A stretch of DNA of 64,000 nucleotides from Durusdinium trenchii (GCA_963970005.1 CAXAMN010023361.1:1894986-1958985); one strand, 5' to 3'; positions 52,851-64,000 are shown, counted from the first letter of the stretch. The notes: a model not told the origin generated them from the letters alone. Made by a program: numbers and translations.

Positions 52851-53196
52851 GACGGCCTTCCCTCAAGGGGCCATGGCAGCGATTGCAGTGCTTTGGTTCG
52901 GCACCAATGGTAACCAGGGTGGTTCTGTAGAAATCCGCGCTCACCCGATGGTGATTGGTGCCTCAGCCGCCAGGAGAGGCTTTTAGATTCAGAAAGCACA
53001 ACAACTGGTGTGATGTCATTTAGCTTCCCTAAGTGGGAGTCCACAGTCCAAGTTGTATGATAGAGAACATCGTTGGCTGCCTCCATCCAAGTGGGTGATG
53101 GGTGAGACGAAAGAGCGGGATCTCTTCTCGATCTGATCGAATTCGCTTCGGGTTGGAGCTCCCAACAAGCCGCGACTCCCAACAGCGTCAGCTCAG

Positions 53197-53247
53197 GAGG
53201 GCCAATGGCAGCAGGCGCTCGCAGTGCTCGCCTTGCAGGAGCTGCGG
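53197..53247 (+). CDS. PPR exon (helix B)
   Basis: Acceptor gcgtcagctcag; encodes EGQWQQALAVLALQELR. Joined to the previous exon it reads ACKK+EGQW in frame with regular spacing. The proposed GT donor follows CGG; the frame itself stays open to TAA at 53335. Confidence 0.6.
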
Positions 53248-53865
53248 GTTTCGCGTCCTTTTTTCTGCACGGGATCTTTGGTGCGAAGCCCTTGGAGGAG
53301 TGCAAGAACCGAGTTGAAGAGCCAAGTGCAGAGCTAAGTTTCAGACAATTATGAATTATGACTGGTATGGCTATCACTAAGGTATAACAATAATGACAAT
53401 AATGTTGGAGGCCATTGCTATAGTTATATGTTTCGCTTAACATCTAGGAAACAAATAATTAGGGGATTAGCTATCCTGCGTCCATACTAGTAGCTTAAAT
53501 AATAGGTACTAGCTACCTCTCCCTTACTTAATCAAGCGAGCGCCTACTTAATTGAGTACGGGGGAGCGGGCAAAAAAGGTAAAAATAGTAAGGCTACTGC
53601 GGGCGGTCGTAAGTGGGCTTGGGTCGACCGGGATGGCTTGGTGACTTAGTCAGTCCAGGGCCAGGGTCTTTTTAGGGTCTAGTTAAGGGGATGAGCGGAC
53701 CGGGTGTGGAGCCTTAAAACACAAACAACCATGTTCACCAGGAGTCACCAAGGGGTGCCGAACTTGGAGGATAGGGCTGCCCATTATCCACTCACTGAAT
53801 GGGACTAAAAACCACCCCTTTTGTTGTTGATGGCGCCTTTGGACATCCTTTACACGTGAGTCCAG

Positions 53866-53943
53866 GACTTCAGCAACCTCGAGGAGAAGACGCTGGGAGC
53901 GCTGGCCCTTCGGAAGCCAGACTCATTCGATTTCTGCACAAGA
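53866..53943 (+). CDS. Probable PPR exon (loop and helix A start)
   Basis: After gtgagtccag the frame encodes LGALALRKPDSFDFCTR. On its own it is not diagnostic, but the GC donor ACAAGA|GC joins to 54990 to give F-C-T-R-A-S-A-F with exactly 14 residues to the Trp. The 5' boundary is ambiguous (AG sites also near 53880). Confidence 0.45.
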
Positions 53944-54989
53944 GCACTTGCAGGAATACCTCTGTTGGGTAGGGACAATAGATGAACATAGACATTTCTG
54001 TAGGTTTTGCTGCCGAACGTTTCTAGCTAGGGCATCAGGGGCAGGGACACACTAGCCACAACACCATTCATGCATGCCATTGGCGTCCGTGGGCCCTTTC
54101 CGAAGCCCATGTGCCTTTTTTTTGTTCGACGTGTCACGTGTCATGTAAGACCTGACACAATGGTGGTGTCCTTCCAACAGAAGCAGTTGTTTCCGGGCGG
54201 TGATTTGTTCAAGGCAATAGAAGCAGACATGATGATGGCCACGATTTTAACACATAGGATCACATAGGTAAAGAACTATGGCAAAATAATCTCACAAGAT
54301 CTGACCAAACAGGCTCAGTTAAAATGCAATCTGGAAGCAGTGAGCAACAGCAAATCAATACCAACGACAAATTCCGACATAAGCCAACGTTTGCAAGCAT
54401 AACAAATGACAGGCAGTTTAATCAACGTGACCTCGTTGGGGTATCTAAGTCTTAAAGCGACCTTTCACAGGCCCAAGTGACCTCAAACTGGGATATCAAA
54501 AGGATTCAAAAGGTCACTTTGAAGAGCCAGGAGTGCAGATTATGTTTTTCTGATTTGAGTCTGAGCTGGCCATTGTTTGAGTCTGGTTTGAGATGTTTGC
54601 TAGTTATATACTAGTTTAATTATTGTCACACGTTCAATCCAAAGAGCTGAACACCTGAAAACATCCTCAAACGTGACACAGAAGCAGGCTGAGTTCATGA
54701 ATGTTCATGAATGTTCAGATCTTTGAAGTATATTATAGTAATATTATACACCCAAACTAAACACTCCATGTATGTCATATTTTTTGCCTAACATTGTGGG
54801 GGGGGTGTCAGGGGTCAATGCAGGCATATATACCACACATGGAGTGTCTGGGATATATTCTTTGGGTTCCTTCGAGTTGGGTGCGTCTGATGGGTCTTTA
54901 TGAGTCCGGAGCCTTTGCTGATGGGGACAAAATTCATTTTCATGGTCTGCTCACAGCATCAGTGTAGGGTGTGTTACGGACCGTTCGAG

Positions 54990-55070
54990 GCTTCTGCGTT
55001 TGAGAGGGGGAATGCGTGGCAGATGATCTTGCAGCTGTTGAAGGACGGCACGCGGCATGCGCTTGGAGCC
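54990..55070 (+). CDS. PPR exon (helix A and B), last one recognised
   Basis: Acceptor gaccgttcgag; encodes ASAFERGNAWQMILQLLKDG, with the GNAW variant of the helix junction. The 3' boundary was not found. No further PPR signature was recognised to the right, so the gene's end is unknown; the unidentified exon at 60989 is a possible but unsupported continuation. Confidence 0.5.
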
Positions 55071-55145
55071 GATGGTTCGATTCAACAAAATGATCAAAAG
55101 GATCCAAGCATCCAGGCCAAGACCTTCTCGCCACAGGCGACTTAA

Positions 55146-58100
55146 TTTTAGCACCGAGGAAATCATCAGCGACTAACATGGAATTTTCAACAAATCTCGA
55201 AAAAGTTGATGGTTTTCAACTCAGATGGTGGAGCCAAGTCGCTCTCCTGGCCCAGATTCTGTCAGGAGCACCCAGATCCTGGGATCTACGCTCTCCGTTC
55301 GGCGGGCTCGACCGGTTTTTGGTGTCGACATCAACCGTGGGAAGATCTGTTTAAGTCGGACAGCGCGCCAAAATCCACCGGCGAGATCCATGGCGATGCC
55401 CTTCATTGGCCGCGGTTTGTGGTGAACATGATTATGTGAAATGGCTGCTTTTGATGATGGGTTGACATTTGTGCCAATCAAAAATGATAGATACGGAAGT
55501 GGTCCGAAACGTCAACCAGAATCCTACAATGGGTGAACATCAAGTATATAGTACATTGCATCATATCCTGCCAGTTATATAGTTGGAAAATACTCCTCCT
55601 GGGACTGCCGGACCTATATTGGGAAGATGTTGCTGGCAATTTTGCTGCTGACTTCAGGTTCTCTTCATCAAAATGTCCTGCCCATGTTCAGTGTCAGCAA
55701 CCTTCTCCAGTCAAGGCCATCAAATACTTTTCATCTCTACCCTTTTTCGAGGTTAAACCGCAGAGAGACCTGAGGGGGTTTGGTCTCTTTTGGCGTGCGA
55801 AGCTGAGTCTTAAAGCTGTCCTTCCTAAGAAATTGAAAGAAACAGCAGCAAACGATACCGCAGATGGCTCAAACGATACCGTAGATCACCCAGACACTAT
55901 GGGTCGACAGCTGCTGCTGTGGTGGTTCATTTGGACTTCAAAGAGAGTCCTATCGAGGCTTAGCTGCATCTTGAAGAGAGTGCAAATCGCTTGAAACAGA
56001 CTCACGATGTTTTGCTTTCTGACGTATTTTTTGGGTCACACTAGCAGAATAATGCGGAATCTTTGTTTCCTGCTTTCCTGAGGGCCACAGAGGGGCAAGG
56101 GGAAGAACGGACTTAAGGCACAATGAAGAAGGTTTCGATTAACTGGTGTCCTACTCCCATATGCTCGTTTTACAGGCTCTCTTTCTTCCCGGCAACCTAT
56201 CGAACAACATCTTCCCTATCGGCAAGGGGACGGATTTTCATTCGATGCAAAAAGCAAATCCCAACGATTGGGTCACAGCGGTGTCAGGCTTTGGCCCTGG
56301 GGGGTGGCTTTGAAACCACTGATGTATGTGGGCGCCCAGAAGGGTGTTTTGTTGGTTCACGGACGGGAAAATGGACTCTAGACACTGAATTGGAACACAA
56401 TTCAACATTCTGCATGGTTATTGAATCGAACATTTTGTGGGCTCCGTTGGATATGATTTTGTGTTTCGGTGTGACTTAATTCGTTTCTTGCATCCCTTAC
56501 CGTTGAACCTGTGAGTTTGCGGTATGATCACAACACGTGATCGGATTGGCAGAACAGGATGAAGAAGGTCGGCCTGCTGATGTTGTAGGCCCCTGTGTTT
56601 TTTTTTGGTGCTCTGATGACTCTGATGCAAGGCAAACAGTATTTTCATGTATTTTCTAAGGTAGCGGGACATCTTGACATTTAGTGTAAAGGCTGTACAG
56701 CAAAGGTTCCATCTTCTTGGACCACAACAACTACCACTTATCTACCACTTCCATTTTTGCCCAAGCTCAGACTTGCAAAGCTCAGAGGTGCAGACTCAGA
56801 CTTCTAGGTGGAAGTTGAATGCGCCATGTGAGCACCGACCTCCACTGTCTGGTTGACCGACAGCACCGACAGCACCGCTTTCCGGGTTTTTCGAGAATGG
56901 TGCCCTTCAGTACTGGAGAAAAAGGACGACCTGAGAGAACACGATCCGGGCCTGAGGGCGGTGTTTAGACCTGAAGAAGTGCTTTTTGTTCCTTGGATCC
57001 CCCGAGCCGCTTGCCATCATTTGGTACCCTGTTTTTCAAAACGGCTCTCCTGGTATTGTTCGGAACTCATGCTCCGTTGGATGTCGAGATTTTATACCTG
57101 CTTCGGGCATAGCGTTGAAGCAGCCGGTCCGAAGCACCCTGTCTCTTCCCAAGAGTGCAGAGTCCAGCGGTGAAATTTGAGGATCGACACTTGTGAGGAT
57201 GGCTATTTGCTGCAGACCCGCAAAAGAGTGGCTTGGAAGTCAATCGTAATAAACAGATCTTATAGAATGGCGTCTTTGCTACGGGGTTCAATCGCTGAGC
57301 ATATCAGCGAGAGCGGAGGTAGAACACTTCTTAGCTAGTGAAGAAAATCGCCTGGCCAGGGCCATTTTGGCAATTTCCCGCTTAGTGAGTTGGAGTAAAG
57401 TATGATGTTTATTCAAAACATGTTTGTGTTAGTTAGTTACAGTTGCCTGCGGGTGTCCAAGGTGACGAATGTCAGCAACTCCAGCAATGCCACCATTCGG
57501 CCGCCAAATGCACAAGTGCAAGCTACCTATGCAGGCTCCTTCTGGCAACAGAGTGCAAGCATGTTCAGCAGTGGGAGCTGATACAGCCTTCTGAAGCTGG
57601 GTGAAAGCTTGACCCCTTAAAACCACGGTACGTTATACAAGCCCATTCACATGTCCATCGCCAAACCCTTTGGGTCAATCGCTTTCCGGTCTAGGAGTCA
57701 AGGGGCAGGGCGACGAATTTACGTCCGCTGGCGCGTCAGAAACCTAGGTTAACCATCGGCTGGATATGGCTAGATATGGCTATATAGTGCTATTAGGTTG
57801 GTGGCCGCTAGTAGGTTGGAAGCCCTCGTAGGCTGGAGGCCATCCCTATTAGGTACTGTACAGTATGCTATATAGATGGATAGATGGATATAGTATATTA
57901 TCGCTATTAGGTACAGTATATGGAGGCTATACCGCCATTGCTTGTTGTTTCGCTCATGGCGGGTCACCAGGTCTGAATTTCGCGCTGAACCAGAGCAAAG
58001 ACTTTGTGGCGCGGAAGCTGGGCCGAAGTCCACGAGGTCCACGGGAGGTCCTGGAGGTGCCCGGTTTTGGCGTTTCGGGTGTGAACATCGGCGCAGAAAG

Positions 58101-59394
58101 GCGTCTTTGGTTGGGCTTCATGGTGCCCACCCCTTCGGGGATCTCAGGGAAGTCTTGGTCGAGACCATAGACCAACCCTTCCAAAGGTGGTGGTCAAGAT
58201 GACGGTCAGGTGCAGGCTGTCGGGCATCACGGTGTCACCCTTTGAAGTAGGCGCCGGATGGTGTCGGTGTTTGGTGAGTTGAACTTCTACAATTTTCACT
58301 CCAACATTTTGTGGTGTTAATTTCAGTCCTACCTCGTCTCGAAATCCAATGTGGGTCTGATTTCCTCAAAAGATGGGTGTATCAAATTCCCAGTTCGACG
58401 GAAGAGGGGGACATCGACCAGTCTACCCACTGGTTGGGGGGTCTCCCTATTAAAATACGTACACACCCATAGGTTTTTAAATAGAGCCATCTTGGAGGCT
58501 AGAACGGCTCCTGCGAAATCGACAGTTCTCACTCCGGAGGACGCTGCAATCATCTCTTTGAACCTCTATGTGAGAGGGCCTGTAAAGCTTTAGGTTCTTT
58601 GGTTTCTGATAGCTGATTTATTCATGATTCATTATGAGCATACTTTGAAGGTGAATCTGAGGTGAATTAAATGAGTATGAGGCTGAGGCGGTTGATCAAG
58701 TTTGAACCACATTGAAGTTGTTGCTTTTCCAACTTATTCTCGAAAGAACACGAGACTCTCAGGTGTCCACCCGCCCTGTTTGGCTTCAGGCACGTAGATT
58801 GTCAAGTCAAGGATCTGGGGTTGAATGCAAGCATGTAAACAACGATGAATCAGCCACAAACACAAACGTTCATAAGGCCTAACCCACTTCTGGCCGCTAC
58901 TTGCTTTTCCTCCCAGTTTCTCTCATCCGCACACGTGTGATATATATATTTTTTGTTGCTTTCTGTCCTCGCGCAGACCTCTTCGCAGTGTGTGACCTCT
59001 TCAGAACAGGTCAAGCAGTAACACTCCAATCAAGAAAGGAATGTCGACTCCAAGATATCTATCGCGTCTGGGGTGGAGGCCATCGCCGTTTCACACCTGT
59101 ATTCCTTCACAGCTCAGGAAGATTGTTGCTGCTCCTTTGATCCCGGGACAAACCGTGGCTTGTCTGATCTGCAGTATATGTGCAGCATTGTCGGATCGGA
59201 TTGTGATTGGTAAAAGGGATTCCTCCTTCTAAACAAATGGGTGATCGCCAATTAAAGGACTACCACCAAAACACAATCTGGATTCCTGGGAGGATTCCTT
59301 TTGCAATTGATGTCTTTTTGTTTGTATGTATTGCCCTTTCATAGATTGTATCAATTGTCCTTGCTCAGGTTCATTGTATTTAATTCTCAGCCTC
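55146..59394. other. Gene-poor stretch
   Basis: Open frames of 80-150 codons (for example 55533-55994 and 56853-57173 on +, 58351-58593 on +) show some coding-like composition but no recognised motif and no confirmed splice sites, so none is called. Around 57770-57920 short attaggt/ggctggagg repeats occur. No RNA gene was supported. Confidence 0.35.
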
Positions 59395-60450
59395 AGATTT
59401 TCAGCTCAAGAAAAGACAATTGTTAGGACCAACCTTCACATAACGGATTGTTAAACACAAATTTAATCAAATATACTATATTTTGCTTTAGTAGTAATTA
59501 TAAGGATCTCAGGAAAGGATTTTTCACTGACCCATTAAACAAACCTATTGTTGATGATCAGGTGCCTTCCTGGTCTACTACATTGACAACTTGTTTAGGA
59601 CCAATCTTCACATAAAGGATTGATAAAGGAATTGATTGCTTTGGGAAGCTGTCAGTTTTGAACAACAACTAGAACAACCTATTTCACATATGTAGTTATT
59701 GTTATAATTGCCATTGCAGTATTATTAAGGTCTTATGAAAGGATTTATGTTCCCTGAGACAGAAATGTTTCACAATTCACAACGAGTTAAGCAATATTTT
59801 GTGGAGAAATCAGGTGCCTTCCCAGTCTACTTCCTTGAAAATTTGTTGAGGAGCAATGTTCACATAAAGGATTGATACAGGAACTGATGGCTTTGGGAAG
59901 CTGTCCCTTTTGAAGAAGAGCTAGAGACACCTATATCAATTATAAAGTCTATTTGTTCAATAGTTGGCATTGATTTGATAGTGTTTAGATCTCAGGAAAG
60001 GATTTTTCACTGACCCATTAAACAAACCTATTGTTGATGATCAGGTGCCTTCCTGGTCTACTACATTGACAACTTGTTTAGGACCACTCTTCACATAAAG
60101 GATTGATAAAGGAATTTATGCCTTTGGGAAGCTGTCAGTTGAAGAAGAGCGAGGGACACGTTAATCAATAGTAGTATAGTTATTTCAACTTACCATTGAA
60201 GTCGTATTCAGGCCTCGGGAGACGATTCTTTCGCAGGGAAGAAACTTTTCACACATGACAAACCATTAAACAAATCTGTTGTTGAGGATCAGGTGCCTTC
60301 CTGGCCTATTACTTTGAAAATTTGTGCTTAGGAACAACTGATGGCTTTGGGAAATTGTGAGTTTCGAAGAAGAGCTAGAGAAACCTTTATCAACTATACA
60401 ATTGCCATTGCTTTAGTAGTACTAAGGTCTCTGGAAAGGATATCTCTGTA
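59395..60450 (+). repeat. ~245-bp tandem array with two-unit higher-order structure
   Basis: The motif caggtgccttcc recurs at 59559, 59811, 60042 and 60290 (spacing 252, 231, 248), with cacataaaggattgat and ctttgggaagctgt at fixed places in each unit; a partial unit precedes them. Units 1 and 3 are nearly identical over about 130 bp (59505-59635 and 59989-60117) while units 2 and 4 are diverged, so the array seems to have grown by duplicating pairs. No coding sense in any frame. Confidence 0.9.
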
Positions 60451-60988
60451 CTGGTGATTTTTTTCATCATTGGCCCCGGAAGAAAGGAGGGGGGGACGGG
60501 AGGAGGGGTGCAGGTGGAAAGGGTTCAGAAGGAATAACAACTTTTACTACGTTCAGATAGCAAACTATTAAGATCCAAAATTTGGCATAACAGATGGCCC
60601 ATTTGACAAACATGACAACATGGGGGTATGAAAAATCTAAAATGTTGCATTGTTGATGGCTCTAATATTGATCGTGATCCAACATTGTATGAAACGCAAA
60701 GAATCCTCCTGGTGAAGTCAGCTCTTGTCAAACCTGCTTTGAAGATCTAAGTTAGTCTATGACTCTTTGCCTTGGTAGTTTAACTTGGACGGATTGTGCC
60801 ATTTCATTTTCAATATTATCAGATCGATGGCTTGCTACTGTTCGAACGTCCTGGATGTGGGCATTTGGAAAAAAAAGGCAGGAGATTGGGATTTGCTAGA
60901 ACATATTCATTCGATCATGTAAAATCCATGGGAGTCGCCTTCCCCCTGTGTCGTTTGTGCTGCATAGCACCGAAAAAGACTTGTTCAG

Positions 60989-61150
60989 GTGAGCCTGGGT
61001 TTTGGCATAAACTTGGTGATTGGAGATGTTTTGGCGAAGAACTTGCCCACCCTGAACTTCTCCAACGCGATTTGGACTGAAGCTGGGCTTGAGGTGGATG
61101 TTGAGAGCCTTGGATGCGCAAGAAAGCCACACGGGAAGGAGCTGGAATGA
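60989..61150 (+). CDS. Unidentified exon, probably terminal
   Basis: After the acceptor-like gacttgttcag the frame encodes 53 residues to TGA at 61148-61150, including LGFGINLVIGDVLAKNLPTL and AIWTEAGLEVDVESLG. The composition is clearly protein-like, unlike the other two frames. No family is recognised. It has no visible partner exons; it could belong to the PPR gene or to another gene. Confidence 0.4.
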   Translation: MSLGFGINLVIGDVLAKNLPTLNFSNAIWTEAGLEVDVESLGCARKPHGKELE

Positions 61151-61375
61151 TGTCCGTCTTCGACCGGATGGACTGCCACCGTCCGTTGGAGTGAACGCTC
61201 CGTCGTGTGTTTTTACACGTTGTGTACGTCGTGTACCGGCATATTTCGGTATTTACACTCCACCGAAAGCAACCGCTGGCGAATCAAGGATCAGAATGTT
61301 CCCATGACATCGAAACCAAACTCAGAGTTTCAATCATCAAAGAACATCACAAAACTAGAGATTTCCAGCCCAGTA

Positions 61376-61490
61376 GTTTGAAGCTACTAGGGGCTCCTGG
61401 CCTTACTACTAGGAGCGTTCGGACGCTACGAACGGGGCTCCTGGCATCGCTACGAACGTAGCATTCTTACTACGAACGTAACAAGAAGCT
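61376..61490 (+). repeat. Palindromic repeat cluster (ctactagg / ctacgaacg)
   Basis: Contains ggctcctggccttactact followed by aggagc, plus ctacgaacg variants. The block gctcctgg...taggagc at about 61397-61420 is the exact reverse complement of 63209-63232. Confidence 0.8.
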
Positions 61491-62203
61491 GGTTCTTCAA
61501 AGTGACCTTCAAGGAACATCCCAGTGACGGTCTGTGAAAGGTGGATGGGACTCCCGTCACGAGTTCGGAAGAAGCTGGAGAGTAGGAGTTGATCCTCTTG
61601 ACCCATCAACCAGGACCTTCAGTACGTGACCTCTCTGGAGTCTTTAAATGGCCATTTACAGGCCGTTTTGTGACCTCATCCTGGGCTCTCAAAAGGTCAC
61701 TTTGAAGGTCCTGGAATCTGACAGATCACGTCCGCAGAACATCTTTTGGTCGAGACATGAGACATGCCGAAAGTGCTGCTGAAGCATAGCGGCAGAACTC
61801 CAGTCACTTCTTCGCCAAGAGTTGAGCAGTTGGTTTGGAGACCGATTTGGACCATTTCTTCGAATACAGTGGTTCTTTCTGATTCCAACCTTGCAAATTG
61901 TTGTTGAAACGTTTGGAGTAACTCTTCCCAGCTCACATCTTCAGTCTGCTCTGCAACACTTGCCTCTAAGGATTCACAACTTGACGGCTGCAGGTGCGGG
62001 CGGGTTAGGGCGCCAACAAGCAGCAACACCTTTAACTGAAGAACTTCACCACTTGAGATGGACAATCACATCTGTGATTCGCAGCTCCATCTGGATCCTA
62101 GACTCAGAGGCCTAAACTTGAGCCCAAAAGGCACCACCCCCTTCCCCCTCGTTTCGTCGTCTCCCGTTGCCCTCGTCACCACCGAAACTGGGCTCCAGGC
62201 ACC

Positions 62204-62458
62204 TTGCACGTAACCGCGCCGGAGTCCACGGGGGCCATCGAGGTCACGGCGGGTGGCACCTTCCGACTGGGCCTCAGCACGGCCGTGGTCAACGGATCAC
62301 TCAGCCGCTTGGGCATTGCCGGCCGGCATCGCTTGGGGCGCCCGGTGGGGGGCGCTGGGGGCCGTTCCTCCGCGCATGGGAGTGCAGCAAAAAGGAGTGT
62401 AGAGGGTCGCATGCAGAGGGTCACGTGCTTGGTAATACGTGTTCATTGGCTTTGTTGA
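62204..62458 (+). CDS. GC-rich coding-like frame, unidentified
   Basis: A GC-rich open frame encodes VTAPESTGAIEVTAGGTFRL and LSTAVVNGSLSRLGIAG, alternating hydrophobic residues that suggest beta strands, then a Gly/Arg-rich part. The frame is open upstream of 62204, so the start is unknown; only about 62180-62370 looks truly coding. No family recognised. Confidence 0.35.
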   Translation: MHVTAPESTGAIEVTAGGTFRLGLSTAVVNGSLSRLGIAGRHRLGRPVGGAGGRSSAHGSAAKRSVEGRMQRVTCLVIRVHWLC

Positions 62459-64000
62459 TGGAAGGCCATTTTTTTGATAAGCTGGCTTTTTGAGGCGTCG
62501 GAGTCATGAAGTTATCTGCCCTGCGCGTGGACCTCGACAAGAGCGTCTCCATTGGATGTGTGGAGTGGACCGCATCTCGGACTGAGTTGACCGCATCTCG
62601 GGGGGCCAATGCACGGGCCAATGCACGTGGTTGACTGGTGCCGACCGGGTCTGAACATGTTGGAGGGGAGATAGAGAAAAGCAACAAGTATATATGTTCA
62701 CCATCCATGCGGAGAACTTCTTTGCGTGATAGATTTAACAGGCTTGGCAACCACAGATCTCCATTTGTGTCAAGTGAACATGGCTGTTCTATGACAACTG
62801 ACAAACGGTATGTGAAGCTGTTGAGCTGTTAACCTTCGCAATCAGTTCCTGGCTAAAGTGCCTCAAGTGCAGGGAGCTGTTCATTGTGTTCATTCCTTTA
62901 GGCTTGTGAGCTCTGAGTTGATCGCAGGGTTATTCGGTCCTGCGGTCCTGCGGCTTTTTCACCGGACCACCAGATGATAACAGGGATCCCGCAGAAATAG
63001 ATAGACTGCTGACTGCAGTCAATCATATTCTATGTAATTTAGGCCGTAGCCGCATCCGTTGGTGGACAAGACTTACGATGGACAACCGCAAGAACAGCGC
63101 AGTGACACCGACCACAGGATCTGCTTGGACTGGAGGGCAAAGGGTATTGGTACTGACCTTTGTCTATCGATATGTATATATGTGCCCCTAGTAGCGTCCT
63201 TGCTCCTAGTAGTAAGGCCAGGAGCCCCTAGTAGCGTCCTTGCTCATATGTGGGTGAAAGCCTGGAGCTCCAAACCCTGGTAGGCTGACCTCCCTGGTAG
63301 GCTCTATTCTGTTCATTGGACCGGTGGTCTCTCCGGTTTGGTCGGTTGAAAGACCCACGGCCCTTTGGTATATTTTTGGAGGGTCCGGACAGATCCTCTT
63401 TTGATTTGCTTCCGTGTTTGTGCATCTTCCGTGTTTTTTCGTTGGATCGAATTCGCGTTGTGACAAGGTTTGGAATTCCATCCCGTGCGGCATCATTAGC
63501 GCTTTGCATGGACAAGTCCCTGGCTGGTTAGTTGATTCATTGATCTATTGGTTCCTTGGAATTTTGCTCAGCATTTTCTACCCAGATATTTTGGAATGCT
63601 CGGCCTGCGCCGGAGAGAGCGAGAGAGTGGGATCCCTTTCGAATTCACGGAAGTAGCTCATGATATCGTATGGGGTATTGGGGAGGTTTCTGCTGGTTTG
63701 CGGATGCACACCTTTTCGGACAAGGAATTCCTTCTGGGGAATCCAATTGTTAGTTAAGACGGTTGACCTCAGAATCAAGCATAACCTATACACTAGCTTC
63801 CGTAGACTGGATCCGGATTGGGTACACGAATGCTTGTTTTGCCATCATCCATATATCAATCACTAGGTTCTCCAGGACCTAAAACCTAGCGACTCATCTG
63901 ACAAGCAGTAAGCATTTTTTGTTAGCATGATTTAGCATGTAAATATATTATGAATTCGTGAACGCAGATAGGCACTGCCCCAAGGATCCTTTTTGCCAAA
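62459..64000. other. No gene recognised apart from the repeat at 63184-63245
   Basis: Short open frames on both strands without motifs. At 62570-62640 the short repeats accgcatctcgg and gggccaatgcacg occur twice each. Nothing else supported. Confidence 0.35.
63184..63245 (+). repeat. Palindromic repeat cluster (cctagtag)
   Basis: Two copies of cccctagtagcgtccttgct flank gctcctagtagtaaggccag, the inverted form of the block at 61397. The same words occur at 29190-29270. Confidence 0.85.

Larger units (their letters stand above)
27548..55070 (+). other. Extent of a single, intron-rich PPR gene (gene model)
   Basis: More than twenty short + strand segments, listed separately, each encode a helix A (pattern Y-S/N-A-A-x-S-A-C) or helix B (pattern Q-W-x-x-A-L-x-L-L) of a pentatricopeptide repeat. 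For most consecutive pairs an intron can be drawn that keeps reading frame and gives 14 residues from the helix A aromatic to the helix B Trp, or 23 from Trp to the next aromatic, i.e. the 35-residue PPR period. PPR proteins bind RNA and usually act in organellar RNA processing. Both ends of the gene are unresolved, and no organelle-targeting sequence was located. Alternatives are several tandem PPR genes or pseudo-exons. Confidence 0.6.

Noticed and set aside
1..64000. tRNA, rRNA, snRNA genes, CRISPR arrays, bacterial operons
   Set aside because: No supported example was found by eye; cloverleaf searches could not be run, so small RNA genes cannot be excluded.

Overview
The window looks like nuclear DNA of a dinoflagellate, most likely a Symbiodiniaceae-type genome. 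The basis is the combination of (i) Ty1/copia-type polyproteins with a dinoflagellate flavour (RT and RNase H linked to a methyltransferase-like domain with a Pro/Thr-Cys-Gly motif, and a protease with D-L-G-A-S), (ii) a pentatricopeptide-repeat (PPR) gene cut into mini-exons whose introns mostly start with GC or GA instead of GT and end in AG, (iii) long low-density stretches full of short repeats, and (iv) one 13-base match to the 3' end of the dinoflagellate spliced leader. No bacterial, phage or organellar features were seen.

Layout. Positions 1-12661 (+) carry a large retroelement-type coding block: the end of a pol linker, reverse transcriptase, RNase H and the first half of a methyltransferase-like domain (298-4026). 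It overlaps a second very long frame (to 12661) that contains the second half of that domain, then a gag-like region, a zinc ribbon, a CCHC zinc knuckle, a complete-looking RNA 2'-phosphotransferase (Tpt1/KptA) domain, a second zinc ribbon, an acidic region and a Lys/Ser/Ala-rich tail. The KptA fold inside a retroelement-like polyprotein is the most unusual protein-level feature.

Positions 12662-26850 are gene-poor: short exon-like remnants (two resembling DUF4116 repeats, several unidentified), microsatellites and a spliced-leader-like scrap. From about 27.5 to 55.1 kb, more than twenty short + strand segments each encode one or both helices of a PPR. For most neighbouring pairs a plausible intron can be drawn that keeps frame and restores the 35-residue PPR period, so I read them as one large PPR gene (RNA-binding, probably organellar RNA processing). 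One 8.4-kb intron of this gene holds an antisense, 5'-truncated, frameshifted Ty1/copia element (39139-46404), flanked by a 92-bp direct repeat that could be a very long target-site duplication.

The PPR introns also carry a ~400-bp direct repeat pair, a purine-rich tract with a 47-bp motif, minisatellites and a CTA-rich microsatellite. Positions 55.1-64 kb hold few gene signals: one convincing unidentified exon (60989-61150), one GC-rich unidentified frame (62204-62458), a ~245-bp tandem array with two-unit higher-order structure (59.4-60.45 kb), and members of a dispersed palindromic TACTAGTA repeat family that also occurs in the PPR introns. All gene models were built by eye; splice sites and family names are inferences unless stated.
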